Assembly: GCA_016714225.1 (NCBI GenBank)
Contig: JADJNS010000005.1
Location: forward strand, 186,001-250,000
Source of the DNA: Archangiaceae bacterium
GTDB taxonomy: Bacteria > Myxococcota > Myxococcia > Myxococcales > Myxococcaceae
Length of the DNA stretch: 64,000 nt
Reading direction: 5' to 3'
In this document: piece by piece, positions 8,822-19,700 of the stretch
Layout: every line of letters begins with the position of its first letter
How positions within the stretch are numbered: position 1 is the stretch's first letter
The notes under the pieces: generated by a model
Databases searched by the model: none
What the model saw: only the letters and a program-made list of their open reading frames with translations
What the model was told of the DNA's origin: nothing
Made by a program: the position numbers and the translations under genes

Positions 8822-10258
8822 GTGAGCGACGACCCCAAAAAGCCCGACCCGCGCGTGCCTTCGTTCGGTGAGCTCGCCGGCCGCCGGCCGGCCGCCCCCG
8901 AGCGCTCGATGGCGCTGGGCGAGGGCGAAGAAGAGAAGACCGCCACCATCGACGGCGAGGTGCTCAAGCGGGTGCTGCAGCAGTCGCAGCGCGGGGCGGC
9001 CATCGCTCCGGCCCCCAAGCCGCCCGACCTCGCCATCGACGCCAACACCCGCCTGCCGCTGGCGCCCGCCCGGGTCGCCCCACCTGCGCCGGGCAGCCGC
9101 CCCGCCGCGCCGCCCCCACCCGTCGCGCCCGCGGCGCCCCCCCGCCACAGCCAGGTTCCCACCCGCGCCGCGCCGCCAGCGCCGCTGCCCGCGGCACACC
9201 GAGGCGGCCCCGAGTCGGCCACCGACCCGATGCTGCCGCCGGCCCGGCCCCCTCTGGCGCGCGCAGCCCCGCCCGCGGTGGCGGCCAGCCGCGCCACCGA
9301 GCCCTCGCGGCCCTCGGCGATGGGCCCGCCGCCCGGCAGCGTGCCGATGGACCCGCGCGACGCGCCCACCGTACGCCAGGCTCCGCTGACCGACCTGGGG
9401 CCCGTTCACGAGGCCACCGAGCGCATGCGGCCCATCACGCCCGACGCCATTCCCCCCGCGCGCGCGTCGCCGGGCCGCGGCATGGCCCCGATTCAGACCG
9501 CGGCGCCGCGCGTGGCGCAGCCGCTGCCCGACCCCTCGGTGCCCACCGTGCACGACGGCCGCCCGCTCGGAGCCAGGCCGTCTCCGCCGGTGCCCGCCTC
9601 GGGCCTGGTCACCCAGCCCGAGCTCGAAGCCGCGTTCGACCCCGAGCCGAAGACGCGCAACGAGCGCACCTCGCTGCGCGGCCAGCCGAAGACCCCCTCG
9701 CCCGAAGAGGTGGCGCCGCACACCGACCCGGTGGCCGAGGCCCCGCCCCGCGACGAAGGCTCGAGGCCCACCGTCGAGGTGGTGGCGCGGCCCGCCTCGG
9801 GCTTTTCCCGCCTGGGCGCGTACCTCATCGACGCCGCGGTGCTGCTCGCGCTCGACGTCGCCCTGGCGGTCGGGGTGTTCACCGTCGGCAAGGCAGCCCC
9901 GCTGCCCCCGGGCCTGGGCACCCTCGACCAGCTGGCGATGCGGGTGCACGACTCGGGGCCGCTGGTGGCCGCAGTGGCGGTGCTCGCGCTGGGTCTGGCC
10001 GCGGCCTACACCACGCTGTTCGCGGTGGCCTGGTCGGGCCGCACCCTGGGCCGCCGCCTGATGGGCCTGCACCTGGTCGACGCGCGCGGCACTGCGCCGT
10101 CTCCGCTGCGCGCGCTGGCGCGGGCCTGCCTCTCGCTGCTCTCCTTCGCGCTGTTCGGCACCGGCTTCTGGCTGGGGTTGCTCGACCGGCGCGGCCAGGC
10201 GCTGCACGACAAGCTCTGCTCCACGTTCGTCGTTCGCCTCGGTCCGTCACGAACCTGA
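8822..10258 (+). CDS. RDD family membrane protein with long Pro/Ala-rich cytoplasmic region
   Basis: A 478-residue protein. Residues 1-320 are low-complexity Pro/Ala/Arg-rich sequence with a few acidic patches and no recognisable fold. Residues about 325-470 form an RDD domain: GFSRLGAYLIDAAVLLALD, two further helices, the conserved GRTLGRRLMGLHLVD, and LDRRGQALHDKLCST at the end. RDD proteins are small membrane proteins of mostly unknown role, some linked to ion or solute transport. It starts at a GTG 38 bp after rsmE and ends 15 bp before the next gene, consistent with one operon. Confidence 0.8.
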   Translation: MSDDPKKPDPRVPSFGELAGRRPAAPERSMALGEGEEEKTATIDGEVLKRVLQQSQRGAAIAPAPKPPDLAIDANTRLPLAPARVAPPAPGSRPAAPPPPVAPAAPPRHSQVPTRAAPPAPLPAAHRGGPESATDPMLPPARPPLARAAPPAVAASRATEPSRPSAMGPPPGSVPMDPRDAPTVRQAPLTDLGPVHEATERMRPITPDAIPPARASPGRGMAPIQTAAPRVAQPLPDPSVPTVHDGRPLGARPSPPVPASGLVTQPELEAAFDPEPKTRNERTSLRGQPKTPSPEEVAPHTDPVAEAPPRDEGSRPTVEVVARPASGFSRLGAYLIDAAVLLALDVALAVGVFTVGKAAPLPPGLGTLDQLAMRVHDSGPLVAAVAVLALGLAAAYTTLFAVAWSGRTLGRRLMGLHLVDARGTAPSPLRALARACLSLLSFALFGTGFWLGLLDRRGQALHDKLCSTFVVRLGPSRT

Positions 10259-10273
10259 TATCTCAAAGAAGAG

Positions 10274-13036
10274 ATGCCGCATCGGCTGGCGCAACATCTG
10301 ATCTCGAGGGGGTTGCTGCCCGCGCCGCGGGTCGACGAGGCCCTCAAGCGGCTCGCCTCGACCGAGGGCGTGTGCATCGACAGCGTGCTGCTCGAGCAGG
10401 GCATCATCTCGGAGGCCGGGGTGCTGCAGGCGATGGCCGACGTCTCGGGCGTGCGGCTGGTCAACCTCTCCGACTTCGAGCCGAACAAGGGCGCCGCCAC
10501 CGAGCTGCCGCTCAAGATTGCCCAGCGCCTCAACGTGGTGCCGCTCTCGGTCGAGGGCAACACCCTGCACCTCGCGGTCGGCTACCCGGTGCCGCACGCC
10601 CAGCTCAAAGAGGTCGGCTTCCTGCTGGGCAAGCCGCTCGAGCTCTGGGTGAGCATCGAGGCGCGCCGCCGCGACTGGTTGGCCCAGCTCTACCAGGTGC
10701 CGCTGCCCAGCCGCTTCGCCGCGCTGCTGGCCGCGGTCGACCCGTCGCGCCGGCCGGCCGCCGCGGCCTCGGGCCCCAGCGAAGAGGCGGCCGAGAGCCT
10801 GAGCGAAGAGGTGCTCGAGCGCATCGCCCAGGGCATCGTCGAAGAGCCGGTGCTGCTGTCGGCCAAGAAGAAGCGCGGCGGCGACGACGAGCCGGTGCCG
10901 GCCAGCGCGCTGGGAGCGCCGAAGAAGAAGCTGGCCGCCGAGCCCGAGATTCTCGAGGCCGAAGAGGTCGAGCCCGAAGAGGCGACCTCGGTCATCGACA
11001 CCGACGCCTACCAGGCCTACGTCAAGAGCAGCAGCGAAGAGCTCGAGCCCGAGAACGAGACCTCGGTGGTCGACCTCAACAAGTACTCCGAGTTCGCGCG
11101 CGAGGCCTCGCGCCCGGGCGGTACGGTGCCGCCCCCCGACCGGCTCAAGACCGACCCCGACCTTCGCGCGGTCAAGATTCCCGGCATCGCTCCGGTGGCG
11201 CCCACCGACGTGAGCTTCCCCGGCGGAGTGCTGCCGCCGCCCTCGGCGCCCCGTGGCGCCAAGACCGGCAAGCCCCCCGCCCCGGCCGGTCGCGAAGCCG
11301 AGCCCGAGTGGCTGACCTCTGCTCCCGCCGCGCGGCCCGGGCGCGACCCGGTGAAGCTCGACGCGGCGCCCACCGCGCCGGCCCCGCCGTCGCCGCAGCG
11401 CGAGCTCCGGCGCCTTCAAGAGCGGGTGCCCGACACCACCCCGATTCCCGGCCGCATCTCGCGCGGCGGCGTCGGCACCGTGCCGTTCGGCAGCAGCGAC
11501 TCCGAGCCCACCACCATCGAGAAGCGCGAGAAGCCCACCGTGCCAGGCCGGCCGGCGGTGGCCGCCCCCACCGCGCCGCACCCCGCGGTCAACGGCGTGG
11601 GCCACGTGCCGCCCGGCATGACCACCGAGTGGTCGCTGGCGCAGGCCCGCGCGGCGCTCAAAGCCGCCTCGCACGACCGCGAAGCGCTGCTCGACGTGGT
11701 GCTCACCTTCGGCCGCCGGGTGTTCGACTTCGTCGCCGGCTTCGCGGTGCTGCGCGGCGCCGCCCACGGGTGGGACGCGCGGGGCGAAGGCGACGCGGCG
11801 GCGATTCGCCAAATCACCATTCCCCTCGATGCGGCGAGCGTCTTTCGCACCGTGTCGCTGACCCGCGGCTCGTACGTCGGGCCGCTGCCCCCCGACGCGC
11901 TCTCCCAGCACTACCTCGCGCTGCTCGGCCGGGCGCCGCGCACCGTGTTCCTCTGGCCGGTCGAGGTGAAGTCGCGGCTGGTGGCCGTGTTCTACGGCGA
12001 CTGCGCGCACCGCCCGATGAGCCAGCGAAAGCTCTCGGACTTCATTCTCTTCTGTCAGGACCTGCCCGGCGCGTTCAGCGAGCTGATTCTCCATCGCAAG
12101 CAGCGCGCGCCCTTTCAGCCCGAGCAGAGCGGCGAAATTCCCCCGCCTTCGGTCGACGACGCGCCGCCCGCGCAGCCCACCGACGCCGACTGGTTCCAGG
12201 GCCTGCTCACCCTGCTCACCGGCCCCGACCCCAACGAGCGGCTCACCGCGATGGCCGAGCTGCTGCGCACCCCCGACGACTCGGCGCGCATGCTGGTGCG
12301 CGCGTTTCCCGGCCCCACCGGCTGGAGCCGCCTGCCCGTGGTCGAGCGGCCCGAGGCCGACGAGCTGGGCCCCATACCCGGAGCGCTCGCGCGGCTCGGC
12401 CAGTCGGCCGCGGGCGCGCTGGCGCCGCTGCTCGACTCCGACGACTCTGACGCGCGCTACCTGGCGCTGCTCACCGCGGGGTCTCTGCCCTACCCCGAGG
12501 TGGTCGACGGCGTGCTGCGCGGGCTGTTCGACCTCGAGCCCGACATCTCGTCGGCGGCCCGCGCCGCGGCCACCGCGCTCAAAGGCCAGAGCCACTTCGT
12601 CTCGTCGATGAAGGGCCTGCGGCAAGAGCTGACCGCGCGCGACCCGCTGCGCCGCTCGCTGGCCGCCCGCGCGCTCGGGGTGCTGCACGACCGCGACGCC
12701 ATCGAGGGCCTCATCAACCTCGCCGGCAGCGACGACGCCCTGTGCGCGCAGTCGGCCGCCGAGGCGCTCAAAGAAATCACCCGCGCCTCGTTCGGCACCC
12801 AGCAGCGGCAGTGGACCTCGTGGTGGGCGCAGGCCCGCGAGAAGCGCCGCGTCGAGTGGCTGGTCGACGCGCTCGAGTCGGCCGACTTCGATTCTCGGCT
12901 CTCGTCGATCGACGAGCTCACCCGCACGCTCGGAGACAACCTCGGCTACCTCGCCGACGGGCCCGAGGGCGAGCGCGGCGCCGCGGTGCACCGCTGGCGC
13001 GAGTACCTGGCCGACCAGCCGCAGCTCGAGGTCTAG
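10274..13036 (+). CDS. MshEN-domain protein with C-terminal HEAT-like repeats
   Basis: A 920-residue protein without a signal peptide. Residues 1-150 match the N-terminal MshEN/GspE-II module: RLAQHLISRGLL and then IDSVLLEQGIISEAGVLQA, the two repeated LxxxG(I/L) motifs that bind cyclic di-GMP in MshE. There is no ATPase domain, so this is not a secretion motor. Residues about 180-460 are a charged Pro-rich linker. A GAF-like mixed segment (about 475-610) is followed by HEAT-like helices to the end (ARYLALLTAGSLPYPEV, RSLAARALGVLHDRDAIEGL). A c-di-GMP-responsive scaffold is plausible. Confidence 0.75.
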   Translation: MPHRLAQHLISRGLLPAPRVDEALKRLASTEGVCIDSVLLEQGIISEAGVLQAMADVSGVRLVNLSDFEPNKGAATELPLKIAQRLNVVPLSVEGNTLHLAVGYPVPHAQLKEVGFLLGKPLELWVSIEARRRDWLAQLYQVPLPSRFAALLAAVDPSRRPAAAASGPSEEAAESLSEEVLERIAQGIVEEPVLLSAKKKRGGDDEPVPASALGAPKKKLAAEPEILEAEEVEPEEATSVIDTDAYQAYVKSSSEELEPENETSVVDLNKYSEFAREASRPGGTVPPPDRLKTDPDLRAVKIPGIAPVAPTDVSFPGGVLPPPSAPRGAKTGKPPAPAGREAEPEWLTSAPAARPGRDPVKLDAAPTAPAPPSPQRELRRLQERVPDTTPIPGRISRGGVGTVPFGSSDSEPTTIEKREKPTVPGRPAVAAPTAPHPAVNGVGHVPPGMTTEWSLAQARAALKAASHDREALLDVVLTFGRRVFDFVAGFAVLRGAAHGWDARGEGDAAAIRQITIPLDAASVFRTVSLTRGSYVGPLPPDALSQHYLALLGRAPRTVFLWPVEVKSRLVAVFYGDCAHRPMSQRKLSDFILFCQDLPGAFSELILHRKQRAPFQPEQSGEIPPPSVDDAPPAQPTDADWFQGLLTLLTGPDPNERLTAMAELLRTPDDSARMLVRAFPGPTGWSRLPVVERPEADELGPIPGALARLGQSAAGALAPLLDSDDSDARYLALLTAGSLPYPEVVDGVLRGLFDLEPDISSAARAAATALKGQSHFVSSMKGLRQELTARDPLRRSLAARALGVLHDRDAIEGLINLAGSDDALCAQSAAEALKEITRASFGTQQRQWTSWWAQAREKRRVEWLVDALESADFDSRLSSIDELTRTLGDNLGYLADGPEGERGAAVHRWREYLADQPQLEV

Positions 13037-13046
13037 CGCGAGCGAA

Positions 13047-14960
13047 TCAGAGCTCTGACTGGCGGCCGTGCAAGATGACGCCGCGCTCGCCCACCACCCA
13101 CACGTCTTCGCCGAGCCGGCGCACCGCCTCGAGCCGCACCCCGTCGAGCGCCGGGTCGATGCGCCGAAACGTCGGCGTGCTCTCGGAGCCGCGCACCACC
13201 ATGTTGCGGCCCGCGGCCCACACGTCGCCGTCGCCGTAGACGAAGACGTCGTAGAGCGTGTCGCTCGACGCGGAGTACTTGCGCCAGCCCGCGTCGGTGT
13301 CGCGCAGGTAGAGGTCGCCGAGGTCGCCGCACGCCCACACCCGGCCGTCGTCGAGCACCGCCACGCCGAACAGCTCGCCGATTCGGTCGTCGGGCACCTC
13401 GACCCGCTGGCCGCCGTCGGCGAACAGCTGCACCGCCACGCCGGTCGAGATGAAGTTCTCGGATTGCAGGCCCACCGCCCACACCGACCCGCCGTCGCGC
13501 TGGCCCGACACCTTGTGGAACCCTCCGCCGTCGAGCACCGACGAGAGGTGCCAGCCGGTCGCGTCGCGGTGCCAGGCGGCCTCGCCGGTGGCCCACAGGT
13601 CATCGAGCGAGGTGCCGAACACGCCCTCGAACCTGTTGCCGGTGTCGAGCGTGCGCAGGGTGCCCGCATCTTCCACCACCACCACCAGGCCCGAGCCCAC
13701 CGCCACCACGGTGTGGTCCGAGAGCTCGTTCACGCCGTACAGCGCCACCGTGCCGGGTGAGCTTTGGCCCGTGCGCCAGCCGCCGCCGGGCTCGCGCAGC
13801 AGGGTGCGCCCCTGGTCGCCCACCGCCATCACCCGCGACGGCGTGACCAAGAGGCCGTGGAGGTTGGTGAGCCCCACCCCACCCTGCTGCAGGGTGTACG
13901 AGGGCCCGGAGCCGCGGGCCAGCGCGCCCAGCTCGCCGCCGATGAAGAGCTCTCCACTGGGAGCGGCGTAGACGGCCCTCAAGGTGCGCCCATCACCCGC
14001 CGGCAGCACCATCTCAGGGCTCGCGGGGGCGGTCGACCGGGCCAGGCGCCCCTCGGTGCCGACCGCCACCCAGCGGGCGCGGTCGGCCAGGTACGTGCCG
14101 CCCACCACGTTGAAGCCGACCGGGGTCGAGGTGAGCGCGCCGGTGCCGCTGCGCTCGAGCACCTCGAGGGAGCCGCCGTACACCTGCTTGCCGGGCACCG
14201 CCCACACCGCGCGCACCGGCTGCCCGGCGTCGACCGGGTCGCTGCCGTCGCAGCGCGAGAGAATCGACGGGGTGCTCTCGTCGGCGTACTGCACCGCCCA
14301 GCACTCGTTGGCGCTGGGCACCGCGAGCGAGACGACGACTCCCGGCAGGCCTTCAGCCAGGGTGGCCCACGCCGCGCCGGTGCGCCGGGCGACGGTGCCC
14401 GAGGCCCCCACCAGCATGGCTCCCTGGGGGCCTCCGGCGAGGCTCAGCGTCGAGAGGTTGCGCGACGCATCGTCGTAGGTCAGGTCGGGCACCCAGGTGC
14501 CGCTGCTGCTGCTGCGCACCGCGGGGCCCTTGTCGGCGGTGGCCACCCAGAGCTCGCCCGAGCCCGGGCTCCACACCGACGAGAGGGTGCTGAACGGCCG
14601 CGCGGCCGGCACCGCGTTGGTGAACACCGCCCAACCCGCGCCGTCCCAGTGCATCACCACGTTGCCGCTGCACGCGTACCAGACGTCGTTCGGCCCGCTG
14701 CCCCAGATGCCGTTGATGCTCAGCGCGTGCGGGAAGGGGTTCTCGTAGCACCAGCCGCCCATGCAGACGCCGCCGGTGAAGGTGGGGCCGAAGGTGTAGA
14801 CGCCGGCGTCGTTCGAGGCGCTCCCGCCGCCCATGCCGCCGCCCTGGCCCGCGTCGCAGTCGAACCTGCCTGCGGCGCAGAGCTGGCTGACCTTCTTGTC
14901 GAAGTCGAGGCAGGCGCTCAGCGCGAGCAGCGCGAGCCCCGTCAGTGCCGAGCGGTTCAT
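13047..14960 (-). CDS. Beta-propeller lipoprotein with YCF48-like repeats
   Basis: A 637-residue lipoprotein. The lipobox LLALSAC is at residues 10-16, so I place the start at the ATG at 14960 and not at the upstream ATG. A Gly-rich spacer follows, then repeated blades with a pattern such as GIWGSGPNDVW..HWDGAGW, GVFGTSLDDLWATG and RVWACGDLGDLYLRDTDAGW. Blades of this kind are common in large myxobacterial surface or periplasmic lipoproteins of unknown ligand. It converges with the MshEN gene, 10 bp apart. Confidence 0.75.
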   Translation of the reverse strand: MNRSALTGLALLALSACLDFDKKVSQLCAAGRFDCDAGQGGGMGGGSASNDAGVYTFGPTFTGGVCMGGWCYENPFPHALSINGIWGSGPNDVWYACSGNVVMHWDGAGWAVFTNAVPAARPFSTLSSVWSPGSGELWVATADKGPAVRSSSSGTWVPDLTYDDASRNLSTLSLAGGPQGAMLVGASGTVARRTGAAWATLAEGLPGVVVSLAVPSANECWAVQYADESTPSILSRCDGSDPVDAGQPVRAVWAVPGKQVYGGSLEVLERSGTGALTSTPVGFNVVGGTYLADRARWVAVGTEGRLARSTAPASPEMVLPAGDGRTLRAVYAAPSGELFIGGELGALARGSGPSYTLQQGGVGLTNLHGLLVTPSRVMAVGDQGRTLLREPGGGWRTGQSSPGTVALYGVNELSDHTVVAVGSGLVVVVEDAGTLRTLDTGNRFEGVFGTSLDDLWATGEAAWHRDATGWHLSSVLDGGGFHKVSGQRDGGSVWAVGLQSENFISTGVAVQLFADGGQRVEVPDDRIGELFGVAVLDDGRVWACGDLGDLYLRDTDAGWRKYSASSDTLYDVFVYGDGDVWAAGRNMVVRGSESTPTFRRIDPALDGVRLEAVRRLGEDVWVVGERGVILHGRQSEL

Positions 14961-15058
14961 GCTCGGAACACAGCCCACTTCGTCGAGCATTGCCACAGCG
15001 TCGCGACGGCGCAGGAATCGCAGATCACCCCACCCGGGTCAGCCACCAACGCCTCACC

Positions 15059-15085
15059 GTCTGACGACCACGTCCCTCGTCGGAC
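15059..15085 (-). other. Imperfect inverted repeat in an intergenic gap
   Basis: GTCTGACGA (15059-15067) pairs with TCGTCGGAC (15077-15085) with one mismatch and a 9-base loop. It lies in the 180-bp gap between two minus-strand genes. It could be a weak hairpin after the PQQ-like gene, but no T-run follows, so I do not call a terminator. Confidence 0.25.
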
Positions 15086-15140
15086 ATTCAGGTGCTCAAG
15101 TGCCCGTGCCCGAACAGCTGTCAGTCTCTGAGCCTGAAGC

Positions 15141-16247
15141 TCACGGCGGAGGCGGCCCCGACGACTCGAAGTCGATGACCGGCTGCGACCACACCTTCGC
15201 GCCGCTCAGGTCGAAGACCACCAGCTGCCCCTGCGTCACCGCTTGCCCGTGCGAGCGCCACAGCGTCACCACCCGGTCTCTGGCGCGCTGGGCGTCGGCG
15301 ATGCGGGTGAACATCGGCTGCCGCCCCGGGTCGACGGGCACCCCCTCGTCGGGCAGCTTCGCCGGCAGCACCGCGACGCTCTTCTCTTCGAACGGCCGAA
15401 GCAGGTCGACCTCTTCACCGCGCACCAGGAAGAGACCCTCGAGGGTCGGCGAGACGTCGCGGCCCTTGAGCTCGGGGCTCTGCCGCTTCTCCACCGCCGG
15501 CTTGCCGCTCGCGTTCCACCGCCACCAGGTGAAGCCCTCTCTGCCGCCGGGCGGCACGGTGCCGGCCACGACCTTGCCGTTCCACTCGGCGGGAGCGCCG
15601 CGGAGCACCCAGCCGCGCTCGAGCAGCGCGCTGACCTCTGCCGGCACCGTCAGGGTGCGCAGCTTCTCGCACGGCGGCGCCTCGGTGAGCACCCCGCCCG
15701 CCGCCGCGACCTTCACCGCGCCGCTGGCGTCGCGCGCGTAGGCCTCGGCGGCGCCCGGCTTCGGCGGTATGCCGGTCATCAACGAGCGCGAGGCGTGCCA
15801 GCACACCCGCGCCCCGTCGCCCTCGGGCACCGCCCACGCCTCGAAGAAGCTCCCCGGGCGGGTGGGGCCGACCTGGGCCCACTCGGGCAGCGTGATGGTC
15901 TTCGAGCGCCACAGCAGCCGGCCGTCGCTCTGCTTGAGGGCGCGCACCCCGATGCCGCCCGGCTGCGAGACCAACACCAGCAGCGCCTCGCCCAGCGCCG
16001 CCGCCGGCGCATGCAGCTGCTCGTTGTCGGCCGCCGGCTCGCTCCACAGGCGCTTCCCGGTCTCGAGCGAGCGCGCGACCAGCGCGTGGTCGGGAGTCAG
16101 CGCGAACACGCGGCCCTGCTCGGGGTCGACCAGCACCTCGCGGCTCAAGCTCGCCCGCGGCGCGACGACGGGCAGCTCGCTGAAGGCGCCGCGCTGCGCG
16201 AGCGCGCTCGCCGACACCAGCCAGATGAGAGCCGCCCCCCGACGCAC
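15141..16247 (-). CDS. Secreted PQQ-like beta-propeller protein
   Basis: A 368-residue protein with an N-terminal signal peptide (RRGAALIWLVSASALAQ). The body has propeller-like blades: GRVFALTPDHALVARSLETGKRLWSEP, VRALKQSDGRLLWRS and VVFDLSGAKVWSQP. These resemble PQQ-like/WD repeats that read out as storage-and-display motifs, not an enzyme. No quinone-binding or catalytic residues can be identified. The start is a GTG at 16247, 24 bp after the EF-hand gene, suggesting co-transcription. Confidence 0.65.
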   Translation of the reverse strand: MRRGAALIWLVSASALAQRGAFSELPVVAPRASLSREVLVDPEQGRVFALTPDHALVARSLETGKRLWSEPAADNEQLHAPAAALGEALLVLVSQPGGIGVRALKQSDGRLLWRSKTITLPEWAQVGPTRPGSFFEAWAVPEGDGARVCWHASRSLMTGIPPKPGAAEAYARDASGAVKVAAAGGVLTEAPPCEKLRTLTVPAEVSALLERGWVLRGAPAEWNGKVVAGTVPPGGREGFTWWRWNASGKPAVEKRQSPELKGRDVSPTLEGLFLVRGEEVDLLRPFEEKSVAVLPAKLPDEGVPVDPGRQPMFTRIADAQRARDRVVTLWRSHGQAVTQGQLVVFDLSGAKVWSQPVIDFESSGPPPP

Positions 16248-16271
16248 GCGCTTCAGATTACCCGAACCGGC

Positions 16272-16658
16272 TCAGCCCGCGACCGGGTCTTTCGACCAGT
16301 CGTGGTAGCCGACCGACACCACGCTGCCGGTGGTGATGCGCTGCTTCACCTCGGGCAGCCGCCCCACGTCGTTGGCCCGCTGGGCCAGCTCGAGAAACGC
16401 TTTGCGGTCGGGGTCGTGGAACAGGCCGAGCAGCCGCTTCGGCAGCGGCGCCGCGTGCCACGCGTTCAACCGCTCGAGGAACTCGCCCGACAGCGCGCGA
16501 AAGACCTCGCGCTGCTGCTCGGGAGCTCCCGCCTTCACCTCGTCGAGGGTGAGCACGCCGTTGCCGTCGCTGTCGAGCGGCCGGGCCGCGGCCGCGACGT
16601 CGGCCGACCGGGTCTGAAACTCTCTCTGCGCTCCGAACTGCAGCTTCACTCCACTCAT
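16272..16658 (-). CDS. Small EF-hand protein
   Basis: A 128-residue protein with one clear EF-hand loop, DSDGNGVLTLDE at residues 29-40, with ligands D29, D31, N33, T37 and E40 in the canonical places. Calcium binding is therefore likely. A second possible loop (HDPDRKAFLELAQ, near 79-91) is poor. No signal peptide is seen. The ATG at 16658 is preceded by GAGGAGACGAATC, a good ribosome site, and is preferred over an upstream in-frame ATG at 16712. The PQQ-like gene follows 24 bp downstream. Confidence 0.75.
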   Translation of the reverse strand: MSGVKLQFGAQREFQTRSADVAAAARPLDSDGNGVLTLDEVKAGAPEQQREVFRALSGEFLERLNAWHAAPLPKRLLGLFHDPDRKAFLELAQRANDVGRLPEVKQRITTGSVVSVGYHDWSKDPVAG

Positions 16659-16787
16659 GATTCGTCTCCTCGAGGTGGTTCTCTGAAGCGGCACCGCCGA
16701 CGTTGCGAACAAATCGCCGCCGCTGCACGCCGCGGCAAAAAGTGTCGACTGCAGGTGACTCGCGCTCTCACAGCCCGCGAGAAAGGC

Positions 16788-19700
16788 TCACCCCTGCCAC
16801 TGCGCCAGCATGCTGCGCGCGCGCTGGTACTGCTGCAGCAGCTCGCTGCGGCGGGTGGTGACCAGCACCATGAAGCCGACGATGAGCAGGCCCAGGCCCG
16901 AGAGCAGCAGGGCGCCGACGCGGGGCTCTTGAATGCCGAAGCGGGTGAGGCTCGCCACCACCGTGGTGAGCAAGAACGCGGTGCCGAGGAACACGTAGCT
17001 GCGCACGCGCAGCGCGATGCCCAGCGCCACCCCGAGCACGCAGACCACCGCGCAGACCCACAGCGCCCACGGGGTCGGCATGGCGAGCGGCTCGAACGCG
17101 GCGGCGGCGTAGACCAGCGCCACCGCGCACGCGCGGGCGCGCCGGCGGGTGACGGGCTCGAGCGTGCCCGCGAAGACCCGCAGCAGCACCAGCGCCGACG
17201 CGCCGGCCGCGATGAGCAGGTAGTGCGGGTGGTGCAGCCCGGCGGTGCTCCACGCGAGGGCCACCGCCCCGTTGAACGCCGCGGCCGCCAGCACGGCGAA
17301 GCGCCGGGCACCGCGGCCCAGCACCGCGAAGTGCAACGACTGGGCGAGCAAGAGCCCGCACCCCACCCAGGGCGCCGAGCCGACCGCCGCGAGCAGGCCC
17401 GCCAGCGGCCACAGCCACGCGCCAAGCGCCGCCGCGCGCGCCACCCGCTCGGGCAGCAGCCGGCGCAGGCCGCCGAGCACGGCGCCGAGAGTGAGCGCCG
17501 CGAACGCCGCCGTCGCGTCAGGGGCCCGCTCGAAGCCGAGCCAGCGCACCGCGACGAAGCCGACCGCCACCGCCGCCTGGGCGAGCCCCGCGGCGACCGC
17601 GTCGTCTTCATCGAGCGCGCGGCGCACCAGCGTCACCACCGCGAGCGCCGCCACGAAGCCGGCCACCACCGCCTCACGCGCCTGCACGCCGTCGAGCGCC
17701 ACCGTGCCGGCGAGCAGCTCGGTGAGGCCCAGCGCCACCGCCGCCAGCCCGACGCCGCGGCGCTGGGTCGAGCTGCGCAGCCCGAGCGCCACCGCGCCCA
17801 CCGCCACGCTCGCCAGCGCGCACCAGGGGAGAATCAGCGCGTGCGGCTGCCCGTGGCCCAGCCGCAGGCCCGCGTAGAACAGGGCCCCGTGCGCCACCAC
17901 CAGGGTGGCCACCCAGCCCAGCCACTGGTGGTGCGGCCGGCGCAGCGCGAGGCACCAGGCGCAGCCCGCCGCGGCGACCAGCGTCACCAGGGTGCCCGGC
18001 GCGTCGAGGCCCGGCATCAGCGGCAGCGCGACCAGCGCGGCCAGCCAGCCCGCGTGGTGCCAGAGCCGGCCGACGGCGTGCCGCTTTTCCACCCAGACGC
18101 CGGCTGCCGCCAGGGCGAGCGCGCTCACCGCCAACGCCGACGAGGCGAGCTCATGCGGCAGCCGCAGCGCCTGCACCGCGACGGCCAGCGCGATGGCCAC
18201 CCCGGCCTGCCAGGCGACGCCGGTGACGAGCAGCAGCGCCGCGCCCGACAGCAGCAGCGAGGCCGGCGCGGCGCCGAAGAGCAGACCTGCGCCGAGGGCC
18301 ACCGCCGCGCCCAGCCACAGCGGCGTCGCGAGCGGGCCGTCGAACGCGCTGCCCAGCCGGGCGCAGCGCCGCAGCAGCGCCGCCGAGACCGCGGGCAGCC
18401 GCGACAGCGCTGCGAGCGCAGCAACCGCGAGCACTGCCAGCATCGCGCGCTGGCTCGGCGCGCCTGGCTCTCTGCCGAGCAGCTCGGCCAACGGCAGCAC
18501 CACCACCGCGAGGGTCAGCAGCCAGCGGAAGCCGAGCAGCACCGCCGCCGCGGCGAGACACCCGGCGAGCAGCAGCCACGGCGAGAGGTCGGCGGGCTGC
18601 AGCGCGGCGGCGTACGCCGCGCAGGCCACCGCGCAGAGCGCCGCCGAGGCCACCGTCCACCCGCGGTGCTCGTCACCCAGCACCCACCGCGCGGCGCGAG
18701 GCGAGTGCCGCGCCGCGAAGGCGAGCGCCACCAGCGCCACCGCCGCGACCGGGGCCAGGCCCGGCACCGCCAGCGCGAAGCCGGTCGCCGCCACCACGCG
18801 CCACGCCGCCGGGTCGCAGGCCACCAGCAGCATGCCCACCGCGAACGGCAAGAGGTCGACGTGGCCGCTCAGGCCCAGGCCCACGCCGGCGAGCCCCAGG
18901 CCCACGGCCAGCGCGGCCTCCATCGACCTGGGGTGCGCGACGCCGGTGGCGCGGCGCACCGCCGCCGAGCGCTGCAGGGCGCGGCTCAGCGCCGCGACGG
19001 CCAGCACCGCGAGCCACCGGTGCAGCGGGCCCGCCGCGAGCAGCTGCGGAGCCAGCAGCAGCCCCGGCAGCACCGCCGCGAACAGCGGCCAGCGCGTGGC
19101 GCGAGCCCACCCCAGCACCGCGAGCGAGAGCGCCACCGAGACCGGCACCAGCAGCGCCGGAGCGGTGAAGGCCGTCATGCCGAGCGCCACCGGAGCGAGC
19201 GCCAGCGCCGAGAGGCTGGCGGCCCACGCGCTGCCCTTCTCACCCAGCAGGTGGTGCCACGCGAAGTCCCACTCTTCGAGCAGCGCCAGCGCCGAACAGC
19301 CCAGCGCGACGCCGACCAGCGCCAGCGGGTTGAAGAAGAAGGCCCCCGCGCCCAGCGCCGCCGCGAGCGGAATGCCGACCGCCGGCAGCAGCGCGCGCAT
19401 GCCGGCGAGCGCGGTCACCGCGGCGAGCAGCAGCGCGGTCTGCCCGGCGCCGCAGCTCAAGGCCAACAGCAGCGCCAGCGAGGCCACCAGCGCGGCGCGC
19501 CAGGTGCGCCCGCGCACCGCCGAGACCACCGATGCCCCGGCGGAGGCCGCGACCGCGAGCGCACCGGCGAGCGAGCGGGTCATGAACGGCAGGGGCGCAT
19601 CGCCGCCCAGCGGCAGCAGCGCGGCGCAGACGAAGGCCAGGCCCAGCGCGTGAGCCGCCCACGCCCGGCGGCCGGCGAGCAGCGCCAGCGCCGAGACCAG

